Below are positions 51,077-60,486 of a DNA stretch of 64,000 nt, piece by piece. The position numbers were made by a program, and so were the translations under genes. Each line of letters opens with the position of its first letter. Position 1 is the first letter of the stretch. The stretch is from an uncultured Pelagibacteraceae bacterium. Its GTDB lineage: Bacteria > Pseudomonadota > Alphaproteobacteria > Pelagibacterales > Pelagibacteraceae. The DNA is taken from positions 88,517 to 152,516 of the forward strand of contig CACKMS010000001.1 of the NCBI GenBank assembly GCA_902601315.1. Reading direction: 5' to 3'. A model generated the notes under the pieces. The model saw only the letters and a program-made list of their open reading frames with translations, was not told the origin of the DNA and did not search any database.

Positions 51077-52172
51077 ATTTCCTTCTCAAATGTAACAATT
51101 TACCTTCTGTACTATCAAAGTCTAAATAGCATCCTTGTAAAAACCTATTACCCTCATTTGGATCAAAAGACGTTCTTCCATGAAGTAGTCTATGATTATC
51201 CATCATCATTAAATCTCCAGGCATTAATCTAAATTCAATCCTATACTCATCAGAATTATATAAGTCTGATAAACATTTTCTTGCATTGTAATAAATTTCA
51301 AGTTTCTCTCTTTTCATTTGAGGCACATAATCTAATCTTGGACTAAATCTAACATTTTGAAAATTCCCTTTTTCATCTAAATGTATCAATTCAGCCCAAC
51401 TTTCTAGAATTGTATCTTTATCTGAAAATTTAAATCTGACTTTAGTGCTTGTTAAAATATTATAATAATCTTGATTTAACTTTTTTAAATCTTCTGTAAC
51501 TGTAAATCCATCAACTAAAGTTGAATAACCCCCTTTAACGTCATTTTTAATACAATGAAGAATTTGTATGCATGGAGGAAAAGGATTTCTGTAGGGATTA
51601 TCTGTGTGAGGAGATAAATTTAATGCCGTATAAGCTAAATCATTTGGATTAGGTTTTGATTTTACATTAAAATGTTCACCAAAATTAGTTCTTTTAACGC
51701 TACCTATCATATTTCCAAATTTCAGAAGAAAATTGTCGTTAGTTGGTACATCCTGGATAACAACAAAACCATATTTATAAAAATTTATCAGTAAATTTAA
51801 CATTTCATTACTATCAGCAAATTTATCTGAAAATTTAAAACTTTTTATATTTTTGAAATCAGATTTCCATTTTACTTTTTCAATATCTATAATTTGGTTT
51901 GAATTTAAACTAAGTTCATCTGACAATTTTTTGATTTCAAATCTCGAGTCTACTCCATCATTAAATTTTACTTTTAAAAACTCTCCATTTATTTCTGCAT
52001 TTACAATTTCAACAGTTTGCTTCATTGAAGATGGATCAAACAATCGTTGCTGAGTACTCTCATCTAGATGCTCTTTCTCACTGACGCGTTCTCTTAACCA
52101 GAAAGGGTGAATTTCCTCTTTGTTTGATCCCATGAATGAAAATATTTTGTTTGAACTTACTTCGAATTTCAT
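51066..52172 (-). CDS. Gamma-butyrobetaine hydroxylase-like 2-oxoglutarate dioxygenase (DUF971-like N-terminus + TauD domain)
   Basis: HPFWLRERV...FDPSSM N-terminal module; SPHTDNPYRNPFPPCIQILHCIKN (HxD) and DNHRLLHGRTSF (distal His/Arg). Confidence 0.85.
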   Translation of the reverse strand: MKFEVSSNKIFSFMGSNKEEIHPFWLRERVSEKEHLDESTQQRLFDPSSMKQTVEIVNAEINGEFLKVKFNDGVDSRFEIKKLSDELSLNSNQIIDIEKVKWKSDFKNIKSFKFSDKFADSNEMLNLLINFYKYGFVVIQDVPTNDNFLLKFGNMIGSVKRTNFGEHFNVKSKPNPNDLAYTALNLSPHTDNPYRNPFPPCIQILHCIKNDVKGGYSTLVDGFTVTEDLKKLNQDYYNILTSTKVRFKFSDKDTILESWAELIHLDEKGNFQNVRFSPRLDYVPQMKREKLEIYYNARKCLSDLYNSDEYRIEFRLMPGDLMMMDNHRLLHGRTSFDPNEGNRFLQGCYLDFDSTEGKLLHLRRKFNL

Positions 52173-52259
52173 AACTTTTTAAACTTTCCTTCAAAAACCC
52201 TTTTTTTTCAAGATAAATTCGTTTGTATTGATATAAATATTTTATTAATACGTGATGCG

Positions 52260-53057
52260 ATGAATAAAAATTTTAATTATAAAATTTACTTTAATTTTCT
52301 TAATCTTTTAGCAAAACAACTTACAAAATACTATTATTCGAAATTAGATAAACCTTTTAAGATAAGTAATAAATTAAAAGGAAAAGGCTATGATCCGGTT
52401 ACAACTTCAGACAAAGCTTTTGAGAGATTCATTAGAAAGAAAATTTTAGATCGGTTTCCAGACCACCAAATCGTAGGTGAGGAGTATGGGTTCAAGAAAA
52501 CAAAAAGTGATTTTTCATGGGTAATTGATCCAATTGATGGAACGAGATCTTTTGTAACCGGTAATCCAACTTGGAGTAATTTAATATCGTTAAATTATAA
52601 AGGAACTCCTATGGTAGGACTTGCAAATTTTCCTAAACTAAAAAAGTATTATCTAAATAAAGATGAAAAAAATTCATATTTATTTGAAAATGGAAAAAAA
52701 AAAAAATTAAATGTTAATTCAAAAGTGTCATTAAAAAATGCAAAGATTGCAGCAGCATTCCATGGTTACTTATCTTTTAATAAACAAAAAAAAATTCTAA
52801 AATTTATTAAGATAGTTAATTTTCCATGTTTTGATGCACTAACTTACGCACAATTAGCAGAAGGAAGATTAGATGTTGTAGTTCAATGTGCAAATAAAAT
52901 CTGGGACGTTCACGCAATCATGCCCATTATAAATGCTGCAGGAGGAATACTTACTACATGGAAAAATGAAAATGGTAAACTTGCTGGAAATATTTTAGCA
53001 TCAAGTAATAAATTAAATCATAAAAAAATTTTAAAATTGCTTAAGCCAGTAACATGA
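52260..53057 (+). CDS. Inositol monophosphatase family phosphatase (histidinol-phosphatase HisN-like)
   Basis: DPVTTSDKAFER, VGEEYG, WVIDPIDGTRSFVTGNPTW, IWDVHAIMPIINAAGG. Confidence 0.87.
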   Translation: MNKNFNYKIYFNFLNLLAKQLTKYYYSKLDKPFKISNKLKGKGYDPVTTSDKAFERFIRKKILDRFPDHQIVGEEYGFKKTKSDFSWVIDPIDGTRSFVTGNPTWSNLISLNYKGTPMVGLANFPKLKKYYLNKDEKNSYLFENGKKKKLNVNSKVSLKNAKIAAAFHGYLSFNKQKKILKFIKIVNFPCFDALTYAQLAEGRLDVVVQCANKIWDVHAIMPIINAAGGILTTWKNENGKLAGNILASSNKLNHKKILKLLKPVT

Positions 53058-53776
53058 AAAATATAATTGTTCTTCAACATATCAAAATAGAAGACCCAGG
53101 ATATATTAAAGATCTTATGATTAGCGATGGAATAAATTTAACTACAATAGAATTAGACGAAGGTGATAAAATTCCAGAAGATCTTGATAAGTTTGATGCA
53201 ATGTTTTGTATGGGTGGTCCCATGGATACGTGGATGGAAAATGAGTACCCTTGGCTTATTGAAGAAAAAAAAAAAATTAAAGAATTTGTTATTGATTTAA
53301 AAAAACCATACTTAGGTTTTTGTTTAGGTTGTCAACTGTTAGGCGAGGTAATTGGAGGAAAAGTTGTAAAATCTTCAAAACCTGAAATTGGTATGTTAGA
53401 TATTGATTTTTTAGAAAATAAAAAAAAAGATCAGTTATTTAGTAAGTTTCCCAATAAAATTAAATCACTACAGTGGCATTCCTACGAAGTTCAAGATTTA
53501 GAAAATATACAATCTGTTATATTAATAGCTTCATCACCTGAAACAAAGTATCAAATTTTTAAATTTCATGAACACGCATACGGAATTCAATTTCATATTG
53601 AAATCAAAGATACTACAGTAAGTGATTGGGGCTGTGTGCCCGAATATAAATCTGCTCTTGAAAGTCAGTTAGGAAAAGGTGCACTTGAGAAATTTGATAT
53701 TGATGCCAAAATGAATATGTCCTCAATGAATAAATATTCAACAATTCTTTATAACAATTTTAAGAAATTAATCTAA
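53054..53776 (+). CDS. Class I glutamine amidotransferase (GMP synthase-like)
   Basis: FCMGGPMDTWMENEYPWL, PYLGFCLGCQLLGEVIGGKV, GIQFHIEIKD. Confidence 0.9.
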   Translation: MKNIIVLQHIKIEDPGYIKDLMISDGINLTTIELDEGDKIPEDLDKFDAMFCMGGPMDTWMENEYPWLIEEKKKIKEFVIDLKKPYLGFCLGCQLLGEVIGGKVVKSSKPEIGMLDIDFLENKKKDQLFSKFPNKIKSLQWHSYEVQDLENIQSVILIASSPETKYQIFKFHEHAYGIQFHIEIKDTTVSDWGCVPEYKSALESQLGKGALEKFDIDAKMNMSSMNKYSTILYNNFKKLI

Positions 53777-53837
53777 GAATTTCCTTTTTTTTAACATTTT
53801 ATTAAGTTAGTTTTTTAAGCATAATCAAGGAGGTAAT

Positions 53838-54230
53838 ATGGCTATATTTAACATGATAGAGGAAAGTGAAGCTAAAGGAAGAGTAAAAGAAATATTTGAG
53901 GACATTAAACAAAAAAGAAACATAAAATTTGTAAATAATTTTTGGAAAATGTTAGCTAATGAGCCAGATACTTTAGAGAGAACTTGGAATTCATTGCAGC
54001 AAGTAATGAAAAAAGGTGCTCTAGATGAGATGACAAAAGAATTAATTTATATTGCTGTTTCAATTACAAATAGCTGTGAGTATTGCATAAAATCGCACAG
54101 TTCTGCTGCAGTTAAGAAAGGAGCATCAAAAGATATGCTTGCTGAACTTAACGCAGTAGTTGGAATGGCAAATGAAACAAATAAATTGGTTGAGTCATAT
54201 CAAGTTAAAGTAGACGAAATTTATGAATGA
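53838..54230 (+). CDS. Carboxymuconolactone decarboxylase/AhpD-like protein
   Basis: ELIYIAVSITNSCEYCIKSHSSAAVKKGAS (CxxC...H) motif; strong AAGGAGGT SD. Confidence 0.88.
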   Translation: MAIFNMIEESEAKGRVKEIFEDIKQKRNIKFVNNFWKMLANEPDTLERTWNSLQQVMKKGALDEMTKELIYIAVSITNSCEYCIKSHSSAAVKKGASKDMLAELNAVVGMANETNKLVESYQVKVDEIYE

Positions 54231-54783
54231 TAAAGCTCAAACAATCCTAGATTTTTGGTTTGACGATCTTATTGTTGAAAAAAGATTTAAAAAAGATGAA
54301 AAATTTGATCAGTTAATTAGAGATAAATTTGAAGATGATTACAAGAAGGCAATTTCGAATGAATATGATGACTGGCAAGATGAGCCTCTAACTTGTTTAG
54401 CATTAATTATTTTATTGGATCAGTTCTCTAGAAACCTTTATAGAAATGATAAAAAGTCTTTTGAATATGATTTTAAAGCAAGATTAATTGTAAATGATGC
54501 TGTTTATAATGGATATCTTGATCAAATGGACGAATATCAAAGATTTTTTATGCTACTTCCATATATTCATAGTGAAGAAATTATTGATCACGATAGAGCA
54601 TATAAGTTATTAACAAATTATCTATCAAATCATCCAAATTTTTTAGAAATAAAAAAATTTTGGAAAGATCATACAGCAATAATTAAAAGATTTCATAGAT
54701 ATCCTCACAGAAACAAAATGTTAGGAAGAAGATCTACAGCAGAGGAAATTGAATTTCTAAATCAATCCAATTCTTCAGGGTAA
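54223..54783 (+). CDS. DUF924 family protein
   Basis: ILDFWFDDL, LALIILLDQFSRNLYRND, FFMLLPYIHSE, RFHRYPHRNKMLGRRST. Confidence 0.9.
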   Translation: MNDKAQTILDFWFDDLIVEKRFKKDEKFDQLIRDKFEDDYKKAISNEYDDWQDEPLTCLALIILLDQFSRNLYRNDKKSFEYDFKARLIVNDAVYNGYLDQMDEYQRFFMLLPYIHSEEIIDHDRAYKLLTNYLSNHPNFLEIKKFWKDHTAIIKRFHRYPHRNKMLGRRSTAEEIEFLNQSNSSG

Positions 54784-55119
54784 CTATTTTGTGTTATCTA
54801 AGAGATTTACAATTAAAACACCCGTAATTATTAAAAATAAACCAAGGATGGTTGTAAAATTTGGAATTTGATTAAATTTTAAAACTCCTACCACACTTGT
54901 TGCTATAATACACAATCCTGCAAATGATGCGTAAGTAACTCCAACAGAAATTGATTTCATTACAAGTGAAAGTGTAAACATACAGCCAACAATTGTAATT
55001 GCAGTTAATATACTTGGAATTAATAGAGTAAAACCTTGAGCGCTTTTTGCAAAAGCGTTGGACGCTGTTCCTAAAATTACAGCAACAATTAAATATATAT
55101 ATGCATTTAAATTACTCAT
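54784..55119 (-). CDS. Small multidrug resistance (SMR)-like membrane protein
   Basis: 111 aa, four TM helices, ISVGVTYASFAGLCIIATSVVGVL motif. Confidence 0.85.
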   Translation of the reverse strand: MSNLNAYIYLIVAVILGTASNAFAKSAQGFTLLIPSILTAITIVGCMFTLSLVMKSISVGVTYASFAGLCIIATSVVGVLKFNQIPNFTTILGLFLIITGVLIVNLLDNTK

Positions 55120-55708
55120 TATTTTTTGACCAATTTATTGCATCTTCCATTCTATCATCTCCCCAAAATATTTCATTACCCACAACAAAAGAAGGACTAC
55201 CAAATATTTTATGTGATCTTGCACTTTCAGTGTTTTCTAAATATTTATTTTCTATTTCTTGAGAATTTGCATTATTTACAATTTTTTCTTTATCCAAACT
55301 AAGCTCATTACATATCTCAGAAATATTTGGCTCTGTAGCTGGTTCTTTTCCGTCTTGGAACCATCTCTTGTAAGTCAATCTTACATAATCTACTCCCCAG
55401 CCTTCCTTTAATCCTAGTATTGCAAGTTTATTTGCTAAATCAAATTCACTTAATGGGTAAGGCACAGGAGTTTTTGCAAAAAAACCATAACCTTTAGCTC
55501 TTCTCTCTATATCTCTCCACATATAATCAACTTTATTTTGTTTGTCTTTTGGAAAAGGTATGTTGTTCATTTCCTTCATTATTGCTCTCACACTAAATGG
55601 AACCCAATTAAATTTTACATTTAATTTTTTTTCAACATCTAATATCCTAGCAACTGTTAGATAGGTATAAGTACTTCCAATTGAAAAATAAAAATCAACT
55701 TTTTCCAT
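55112..55708 (-). CDS. DsbA-family 2-hydroxychromene-2-carboxylate isomerase-like protein
   Basis: VDFYFSIGSTYTYLT, FNWVPFSVRAIM, KIFGSPSFVVGNEIFWGDDRMED. Confidence 0.9.
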   Translation of the reverse strand: MEKVDFYFSIGSTYTYLTVARILDVEKKLNVKFNWVPFSVRAIMKEMNNIPFPKDKQNKVDYMWRDIERRAKGYGFFAKTPVPYPLSEFDLANKLAILGLKEGWGVDYVRLTYKRWFQDGKEPATEPNISEICNELSLDKEKIVNNANSQEIENKYLENTESARSHKIFGSPSFVVGNEIFWGDDRMEDAINWSKNNE

Positions 55709-55724
55709 TACTTATATTAACCTA

Positions 55725-55946
55725 TTATTTTGTGATTTTATCTACAATTTTTTTTACTAAAGGAGCAACAATTGAGGTTGCTATCATTGCAACTGGAAAA
55801 CTCACAGACCATGCAGTTATAAATCTATTAAAATAATCTTTGTCAAAGCCAGTGTTAATATAGGTTATTAGGAGAGTCATCATGAAACTCATCCCACATC
55901 CCATTAAAACTATAAATAATAGGTTTGAGTATTTTTTTGAAAACAA
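55725..55946 (-). CDS. DUF2798-like two-TM membrane protein
   Basis: 73 aa, two TM helices, FMMTLLITYINTGF...RFITAWSVSFPVAMIA. Confidence 0.75.
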   Translation of the reverse strand: MFSKKYSNLLFIVLMGCGMSFMMTLLITYINTGFDKDYFNRFITAWSVSFPVAMIATSIVAPLVKKIVDKITK

Positions 55947-55971
55947 AATTTAAATTCTAACTTTAAATATT

Positions 55972-56292
55972 TTATTTGTTCATCGGGGTTGCACCAGTTT
56001 CAAGTGCAAATACTTTACCATCTTTAAATTTAAAAACAGCCATTACTGCTTCTTTATTTCCATCATTAAATGTAACAAATGCGTGTTCAACACCAATTTC
56101 ATCATTTTCATAAATAACTCTAACTTTATCTCTATTGATATCTCCACTCATTGCCCATTTTACTACATCGTCTTTTTTTAAAACAGTTCCTGATTTATGC
56201 ATCGTAAAAGTATAATCGTCATGAATTATATCTCTTAATGCTGCCTCATCTTTACTCTCCATGGCTTTATTGTATTTAGCTAAAATTGACAT
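55972..56292 (-). CDS. NTF2-like / SnoaL-like small protein
   Basis: 106 aa, KYNKAMESKDEAALRDIIHDDYTFTMHKSGTVLKKDDVVKWA; SD AAAGGAG. Confidence 0.75.
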   Translation of the reverse strand: MSILAKYNKAMESKDEAALRDIIHDDYTFTMHKSGTVLKKDDVVKWAMSGDINRDKVRVIYENDEIGVEHAFVTFNDGNKEAVMAVFKFKDGKVFALETGATPMNK

Positions 56293-56311
56293 TTTTATTC
56301 TCCTTTATTTT

Positions 56312-56635
56312 TTATTTTCCTGGTTTAACTACACTATTAGCTGCATTAGCTGCATTCGTAAATGCTTTGTTATAATCAATTACCTCATGGACCATTAAAT
56401 CTTCCATTAGGCCAGAATTTTTAAAAGCTATTTTTAAGGCAACAGCTTGTTCATATTCTCCTTCCACGCAAGAAATTACATCAAATCTGCCTCTTACCCA
56501 CTCGTAAGAAATAAGTTTTAAACCAGCGGCCTCTGTTGCCTTTTTTGTAGAAGCGAATCTGTCTGCAGTTGGTTCATTCTGCATTCTCTTCATTAACTCT
56601 CCACTTATTTTACCTATTAAATAAAATTTTGCCAT
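56312..56635 (-). CDS. GYD-domain-like small protein
   Basis: 107 aa; GLKLISYEWVRGRFDVISCVEGEYEQAVALKIAF; SD AAAGGAG. Confidence 0.65.
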   Translation of the reverse strand: MAKFYLIGKISGELMKRMQNEPTADRFASTKKATEAAGLKLISYEWVRGRFDVISCVEGEYEQAVALKIAFKNSGLMEDLMVHEVIDYNKAFTNAANAANSVVKPGK

Positions 56636-56938
56636 TTATTCTCCTTTAATTATTATTCCATTTGATAAAGCGTTATCTAGACGGATTTTTTTTATTGGTT
56701 TGTATTCTTCAGATTTATACCACTCTTGAGCTTTCTCATAACTAGGAAATTTGATTACTATTGTTCTTGGGTGCTCCCAATTTCCCTCTATTAATTCAAA
56801 ATCTCCACCTCTTACAATATATTCTGCCCCAAATTTCTCTGCGATTGGTTTTACTTTTTCAATATATTCTTTGTAATTATCAGGGTTTGTAATTTTAATA
56901 TTAAAAATTACGTAACCAGTCATTATCTGAAATTTCAA
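56636..56938 (-). CDS. DUF1330-like (dimeric alpha/beta barrel) protein
   Basis: GYVIFNIKITNPDNYKEYIEKVKPIAEKFGAEYIVRGGDFELIEGNWEHPRTIVIKFPSYEKAQEWYKSEEYKPI; start could be 56938 (TTG) or 56923 (ATG). Confidence 0.88.
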   Translation of the reverse strand: MKFQIMTGYVIFNIKITNPDNYKEYIEKVKPIAEKFGAEYIVRGGDFELIEGNWEHPRTIVIKFPSYEKAQEWYKSEEYKPIKKIRLDNALSNGIIIKGE

Positions 56939-56969
56939 TATGATGGATTAACAATTTCAATATTTTTTT

Positions 56970-57260
56970 TTACAGATCCACTTTAGATAAATCATACAAC
57001 TGAGCATTCTCTACACATTCCGCATAGATAGCTTTTGCTGTAGGATTTTTTCCCGTTACAAAATCTTTCATTCCTTCTTCATTATGAACAGAAACTTTAA
57101 ATAACATACCACTTTTATCTGGTATCATTGCTCCAACAGTTTTTTCTGGATATGCAACACTTTTTCTAACACCCATACCTTCATCTGATTGCATCCATCC
57201 CATGAAAGTATCTAATTTACCTTCTTTTATTTTAAGATGTACTAACATTTCCTTTTCCAT
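56970..57260 (-). CDS. Small dimeric alpha/beta-barrel-like protein, unknown function
   Basis: 96 aa, MLVHLKIKEGKLDTFMGWMQSDEGMGVRKSVAYPEKTVGAMIPDKSGMLFKVSVHNEEGMKDFV; SD AAAGGAGG. Confidence 0.6.
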   Translation of the reverse strand: MEKEMLVHLKIKEGKLDTFMGWMQSDEGMGVRKSVAYPEKTVGAMIPDKSGMLFKVSVHNEEGMKDFVTGKNPTAKAIYAECVENAQLYDLSKVDL

Positions 57261-57284
57261 TTATAGCCTCCTTTTTTTGTTAAT

Positions 57285-57554
57285 TTAATCTGAGCAAATG
57301 CTCATTACTGTAGTCTCTTGTTTATGGCCAGATTTCTCAATTACTTTTGCATTCTCTGTATTCTGCATAAATTTTTGCATAGTGTCTGATGCTGGTGTTT
57401 CCATTACAATATGTACCTTATTTGGATTTTCTAATTCATGACCAACGTAAATAGTTTTGATTCCTGCCGCTTCTCTTGGACCAGAATGTTCATCAAACAT
57501 TTTTTTCCAATGAGTCCAGTCTTTTACCTCAAAATTTCCAACCACTTTTACCAT
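57285..57554 (-). CDS. Small dimeric alpha/beta-barrel-like protein, unknown function
   Basis: MVKVVGNFEVKDWTHWKKMFDEHSGPREAAGIKTIYVGHELENPNKVHIVMETPASDTMQKFM; start moved to 57554, preceded by GGGGAGAGT. Confidence 0.6.
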   Translation of the reverse strand: MVKVVGNFEVKDWTHWKKMFDEHSGPREAAGIKTIYVGHELENPNKVHIVMETPASDTMQKFMQNTENAKVIEKSGHKQETTVMSICSD

Positions 57555-57591
57555 TTTACTCTCCCCACACACCAGCAAAATCAATTGTTGC

Positions 57592-57975
57592 TTATTTCTT
57601 CATTGCATTGAACATACTAAGCGTATCATCAAAGGTCATCATAACTTTAGTTTTTCCTTCATCGCTAACTTCAAAATAATGACCAAACATAGTATCCATG
57701 TTGTCAGCTGTCGCATGTACTCTAACAAATACTTTATTTCCTTCACTGATCATGTCTAAAATTTTTAAATGAAAATTTGGCCATGTAGCCGGAATTTTTG
57801 ACATCGCACCCATCATAGCTTGTTTACCTTTGTGAACTCCTGACAATGGATGGACACCTTCTTTACCAGGAAATGTCCATACAATATTGTCATCGATCAT
57901 CTCATTAAAAAAAGTTTCCATATCCCCTTTACCAAAAAGCTCGTATGCTTTTCTCGTTTGCTCTTTTACGTCCAT
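57592..57975 (-). CDS. SnoaL/NTF2-like protein
   Basis: RKAYELFGKGDMETFFNEMIDDNIVWTFPGKEGVHPLSGVHKGKQAMMGAMSKIP. Confidence 0.85.
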   Translation of the reverse strand: MDVKEQTRKAYELFGKGDMETFFNEMIDDNIVWTFPGKEGVHPLSGVHKGKQAMMGAMSKIPATWPNFHLKILDMISEGNKVFVRVHATADNMDTMFGHYFEVSDEGKTKVMMTFDDTLSMFNAMKK

Positions 57976-58004
57976 AAAATATTCCTTTCGAAGTTAATTA
58001 TTTA

Positions 58005-58481
58005 TTAATAAGTATATTCTCCACTCATCTGATTCATTGAGTGAGCCATTCCAGCTTTACCTTTAAGATTTTGTCTACTTGAAAATCCTGTACCTGAAAT
58101 ATTTTCATATTTACCAGTTCCACCAATAATAACAAAATCTCCAGAGCCACCAACGCCGCCAGTTCCTTTACCTTTATAATTTATAAATACTTTTTCCCCG
58201 TCATTTAGATAAAATGTGCACATTCCTGTTTCATCATCAAATTTACCTGCAGTTAAAGTAAGCCCTCCAATGCAATGCATGGTAGATTTATCAAATATAC
58301 TTCCATCTTCTTTGTCTGAAAGTCCAGCATTACCATCATAAGTTATACTCATATTGCCATTACCAGCATTCATAACATTTACTTCCCATGAACCCATTCC
58401 ACTTGCATTAAACTTTCCTGTCTCTGCTAACAAGTTAGAGGTAAATAGTGTAAAAAAAGTTAATATTATTATTTTTTTCAT
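58005..58481 (-). CDS. Small secreted protein, unknown function (Gly-rich, beta-rich)
   Basis: Signal peptide MKKIIILTFFTLFTSNLLAETG from ATG at 58481 (SD AAGGAG); mature part GKGTGGVGGSGDFVIIGGTGKYENISGTG. Confidence 0.75.
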   Translation of the reverse strand: MKKIIILTFFTLFTSNLLAETGKFNASGMGSWEVNVMNAGNGNMSITYDGNAGLSDKEDGSIFDKSTMHCIGGLTLTAGKFDDETGMCTFYLNDGEKVFINYKGKGTGGVGGSGDFVIIGGTGKYENISGTGFSSRQNLKGKAGMAHSMNQMSGEYTY

Positions 58482-58491
58482 AGTTTTCTCC

Positions 58492-58776
58492 TTACATTTT
58501 TGCAAAATCCATTGTTTGTGAACATTCCTCAGAGACTGTGTCAAAAAAATTATTCATATCTCCAAGTTGATCAATAATTGCTTGTGGACTTTCGGCTTGC
58601 CACTTACAAAATACCTTCATCGAGTCGCCTGCACCCATCATTGTCATATGACATACAGCCTTTTCTCCAGTTACTCCTTTTTTTAAATCCTCAGGGGATG
58701 TTGAACTTACAACTTCATGAAATTTTTTTTTCATCTCCTCAGACTTAAATATATGCGTTGCTAAATAGTCTTTCAT
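58492..58776 (-). CDS. Small conserved-looking protein, unknown function
   Basis: 94 aa; SD TAGGAGGG upstream of ATG; first gene of the small-gene run. Confidence 0.65.
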   Translation of the reverse strand: MKDYLATHIFKSEEMKKKFHEVVSSTSPEDLKKGVTGEKAVCHMTMMGAGDSMKVFCKWQAESPQAIIDQLGDMNNFFDTVSEECSQTMDFAKM

Positions 58777-58814
58777 TATAACCCTCCTAACGAGTTTAAT
58801 TAATTATAAAGAGA

Positions 58815-58838
58815 TATTGTAAACTTTATATTACAATA
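58815..58838. promoter_or_regulatory. Perfect 8-bp dyad TATTGTAA-N8-TTACAATA upstream of small-gene operon
   Basis: Read directly; lies between the cysK 3' end and the first small gene. Confidence 0.4.
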
Positions 58839-58852
58839 CTGGTATGTGATTT

Positions 58853-59854
58853 TTAGATCCAACTAGGAGTAGGTAGGCCTTTTTCTTGTAAAAATTTTTT
58901 GTTAAACATCTTTGAGTTGTATTTATCAGATTTGTCACAGAGAATTGTTACAATAGTTTTTCCTGGACCAATTAATTTCCCAAGTCTAATTGCTCCAGCA
59001 ATATTTACACCACAACTAGTGCCTAAGCTTAATCCCTCTTCTTTTATTAGATTATAAAGCAAAGGCAAAGACTCGTGGTCATCAATTGAGAATGCTCCAT
59101 CTATTTTTGCTTCAGCAAAATTTGCTGTTACTCTACTGGATCCAATACCTTCAGTTATTGAACCACCTTCGGATTTTAATTCACCATTTTCAATGAAATT
59201 GTATAAGGCAGAACCTGATGGATCAGATAAGTAAATTTTTATATCTTTGTTTTTTTCTTTCAAATAACTACTTATCCCTCCAATTGTTCCACCTGTGCCT
59301 GATGCACAAACAAATCCGTCTACCTTACCTTCTGTTTGATCCCATATTTCAGGTCCGGTTGTTTCATAATGACCTCTAGCATTTGCAGTATTGTCAAATT
59401 GGTTTGCCCAGACTACTCCATAATTATTTGAGTTTTTTAATTCTTCTGCAAGTCTACCTGCAACTTTTACATAATTGCCATCATCACTGTAAGGTTTTGG
59501 TGGAACTAACCTTAAATCTGCTCCTATATTTATCAAAGTATCTTTTTTTTCTTGTGTTTGATTATCGTTCATAACGATTGTTGTTTTATAACCTAAAGAA
59601 TTTCCAAGAAGACATAAACCTATTCCAGTATTTCCAGCTGTTCCTTCAACAATCATTCCACCTTTTGAAATTAATTTTTTCCCCTCTGCATCTTTGATAA
59701 GTGCTAATGCTGCTCTATCCTTAACCGACCCTCCTGGGTTTAAGTATTCTGCTTTTCCGTAAATATTACATCCAGTAATCTCTGAGGCTGCTTTTAGTTT
59801 AATTAGAGGAGTGTTTCCAATTGATTGAAGAAAATTATCTTTGCTATTGATCAT
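58853..59854 (-). CDS. cysK: Cysteine synthase
   Basis: [62 protein letters not shown]. Confidence 0.92.
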   Translation of the reverse strand: MINSKDNFLQSIGNTPLIKLKAASEITGCNIYGKAEYLNPGGSVKDRAALALIKDAEGKKLISKGGMIVEGTAGNTGIGLCLLGNSLGYKTTIVMNDNQTQEKKDTLINIGADLRLVPPKPYSDDGNYVKVAGRLAEELKNSNNYGVVWANQFDNTANARGHYETTGPEIWDQTEGKVDGFVCASGTGGTIGGISSYLKEKNKDIKIYLSDPSGSALYNFIENGELKSEGGSITEGIGSSRVTANFAEAKIDGAFSIDDHESLPLLYNLIKEEGLSLGTSCGVNIAGAIRLGKLIGPGKTIVTILCDKSDKYNSKMFNKKFLQEKGLPTPSWI

Positions 59855-60428
59855 TATTTTTTTCTGAATTTACATTTGTAACAGCATAAGGTTTAAACTC
59901 TTCAGTAGCGGTACCAACATTCTTAGCAGGTATTCCAATCATAACTGCATTCTCTTCAACATTTTTTGTGACTACAGCATTTGCTCCAATTTTAGAATTT
60001 TTTCCGACTGTAACAGGACCTAATATTTGTGCACCAGATCCGACGACTACATTATCCATTAAAGTTGGATGTCTCTTAATATTTCTTTGGTCGTTTGAAT
60101 TAATACTTGGTGAAATTCCACCCAAAGTTACCATATGATATATAGTTACATTATCACCAATTTCAGATGTTTCTCCTATTACAACTCCCATACCATGATC
60201 TATGAATAAATTTTTACCAATTTTTGCACCTGGATGAATTTCAATACCGGTTAGGAATCTTGAAAACTGCGAAATAATTCTCGCAATTAAATCAAATTTT
60301 GCCACTGAAAAAAAATGGGCCAATTTATGAAAAAAAACTGCTTTAACACCCGGATAGGTTAATATCAAACTTAATTTTGATTTTGCTGCTGGATCTCTAT
60401 CAATAATTGATTGTAAAAAGTCACTCAT
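59844..60428 (-). CDS. cysE: Serine O-acetyltransferase
   Basis: [58 protein letters not shown] hexapeptide repeats. Confidence 0.95.
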   Translation of the reverse strand: MSDFLQSIIDRDPAAKSKLSLILTYPGVKAVFFHKLAHFFSVAKFDLIARIISQFSRFLTGIEIHPGAKIGKNLFIDHGMGVVIGETSEIGDNVTIYHMVTLGGISPSINSNDQRNIKRHPTLMDNVVVGSGAQILGPVTVGKNSKIGANAVVTKNVEENAVMIGIPAKNVGTATEEFKPYAVTNVNSEKNNDQ

Positions 60429-60486
60429 TAGTCTTCATATATAGTTATTAAAAATTGAATTTAAAGTTGATCAATCTCTTAAAAGT

